A DNA stretch of 5,228 nt from Archangium sp. (lineage in GTDB: Bacteria > Myxococcota > Myxococcia > Myxococcales > Myxococcaceae). The notes beneath the pieces were generated by a model. The model searched no databases. It was not told where the DNA came from and saw only the letters and a program-made list of their open reading frames with translations. The translations under genes were made by a program, and so were the position numbers. Each line of letters opens with the position of its first letter. The first letter of the stretch is position 1. The stretch lies in assembly GCA_016793585.1 (NCBI GenBank), contig JAEUJR010000621.1, positions 1-5,228 of the forward strand. The letters run 5' to 3'. This document shows, piece by piece, positions 4,377-5,228 of the stretch.

Positions 4377-5228
4377 ATGCAGTTGCCCATCGACAGCCTC
4401 CTCTCCGACATCGTCGGCGCTTTGCGTACCCGTGAAGCGCTCGTGCTCGAGGCGCCGCCTGGCGCGGGCAAGACGACGCGTGTGCCCCCTGCCCTGCTCT
4501 CGGCCGGGCTCGCGGGTCAGAAGGAGATCGTCGTACTGCAGCCGCGGCGACTCGCAACCCGGCTCGCAGCGGCGCGCGTCGCCGAAGAGCGCAACGAACG
4601 GCTCGGAGACACCGTCGGCTACCAGATTCGTTTCGACGACGTCTCTTCAGCGAAGACGAAGATTCGCTTCGTCACCGAAGGCCTGCTCACGCGGCGGCTC
4701 GTCGGCGATCCCCAACTGCGCGACGTCGGCATCGTGGTACTCGACGAGTTCCACGAGCGGCACCTCGCCGGCGATCTCGCGCTCGCGATGCTGCGACGGC
4801 TGCAGAAGACGACCCGGCCCGACCTCAAGCTGGTGGTGATGTCGGCCACGCTCGATGCCGCGCCGATCGCGACCTGGCTCGATGGAGCCCCGGCGCTGCG
4901 CAGCGAAGGCCGCCGGTTCGACGTCGCCATCGAGTACCTCGAGAAGGAAGACGATCGGCACCTCGAGCAGCAGGTGCTGGCCGCCTTGAAGCGGCTCGTT
5001 CAGGCCGAGCTCGATGGCCACGTGCTCGTGTTCCTCCCGGGCGCTGCCGAGATTCGCCGTGCGCAAGACGTGTGTTCGGAGTTCGCGCAGCGTCACCAGC
5101 TCGAGCTCGTCGTGTTGCACGGAGACTTGAGCGCGGCCGAGCAGGATTGCGCGCTCAAGGCGAGCCCGCGGCGGAAGGTCATTCTCTCGACCAACGTCGC
5201 CGAGACGAGCGTCACCATCGAAGGTGTC
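4377..5228 (+). CDS. hrpB: HrpB-type DEAH-box ATP-dependent helicase, N-terminal part, truncated by window end
   Basis: The frame runs open from the ATG at 4377 to the window edge (284 codons); HrpB proteins are usually about 800 residues, so over half is missing. It is an NTP-driven DExH helicase of superfamily 2. Visible motifs in order: LPID near the start (3-6, typical of HrpB N-termini), Walker [10 protein letters not shown] (26-34), motif Ia QPRRLA (55-60), a TEGLL motif (100-104), motif II DEFHER (123-128), where Phe replaces the Ala of DEAH as is usual in HrpB, motif III SAT (156-158), motif IV region VLVFLPG (216-222) and motif [12 protein letters not shown] (271-281). Motif VI and the HrpB C-terminal domain lie beyond the window. 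In bacteria the family's exact role is poorly defined; RNA metabolism is assumed. No Shine-Dalgarno is evident. It is divergent from the lipoprotein gene across a 144-bp spacer. Confidence 0.92.
   Translation, partial: MQLPIDSLLSDIVGALRTREALVLEAPPGAGKTTRVPPALLSAGLAGQKEIVVLQPRRLATRLAAARVAEERNERLGDTVGYQIRFDDVSSAKTKIRFVTEGLLTRRLVGDPQLRDVGIVVLDEFHERHLAGDLALAMLRRLQKTTRPDLKLVVMSATLDAAPIATWLDGAPALRSEGRRFDVAIEYLEKEDDRHLEQQVLAALKRLVQAELDGHVLVFLPGAAEIRRAQDVCSEFAQRHQLELVVLHGDLSAAEQDCALKASPRRKVILSTNVAETSVTIEGV

Noticed and set aside
4432..4839. Plus-strand open frame of 135 codons inside the helicase
   Set aside because: It is out of frame with the helicase, whose own frame carries the Walker A and DEFH motifs; the alternative is Arg/Ser-rich shadow.
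1..5228. Evidence for a mobile element, defence island or novel multi-gene system
   Set aside because: I found no transposase, integrase, direct-repeat boundaries, tRNA target, CRISPR repeat or toxin-antitoxin pair. The methyltransferase fragment alone is not enough to claim a restriction or defence system without upstream sequence.

Overview
The window is GC-rich, with G or C favoured at third codon positions, no insertion sequence, and no tRNA, rRNA or CRISPR array that I can see. Tight gene packing, GTG starts and two small cysteine-rich putative lipoproteins suggest a Myxococcota-type (former deltaproteobacterial) chromosome. The strongest clue is the protein on the minus strand at 3870-4232, whose C-x2-CC-x4-C ... 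CG-x5-C-x2-C module is of a kind I associate with myxobacterial surface proteins. The taxonomic call is an inference from style, not a search result.

Layout. Positions 1-455 (+) are the 3' end of a site-specific DNA methyltransferase of the N4/N6 class, whose catalytic half lies upstream of the window. A GTGA stop/start overlap joins it to a HAD-superfamily phosphatase (452-1138, +). Five bases later a convergent GNAT acetyltransferase ends (1144-1653, -). Back to back with it, across only about 28 bp, starts an S4-domain RluA-type pseudouridine synthase (1682-2566, +). After 37 bp comes an unrecognised, helix-rich 292-aa protein with an acidic Ala/Glu/Val/Pro tail (2604-3482, +). It is joined by a second GTGA overlap to a small Cys-rich putative lipoprotein (3479-3865, +). 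A second Cys-rich lipoprotein converges on it with a 4-bp gap (3870-4232, -). A 144-bp divergent spacer follows, then the first 284 codons of an HrpB-type DEAH-box helicase (4377 to the window edge, +).

How the genes relate. The content is mostly housekeeping and accessory enzymes (DNA methylation, small-molecule phosphatase, acetyltransferase, RNA modification, RNA/DNA helicase) with three poorly characterised genes between them. Coupling is local: methyltransferase with HAD phosphatase, and the 292-aa protein with the first lipoprotein (possibly also with the pseudouridine synthase upstream). I see no defence island, biosynthetic cluster or other clear multi-gene system. The most unusual parts are the back-to-back Cys-rich lipoproteins, the uncharacterised 292-aa protein, and the very compact divergent and convergent junctions.
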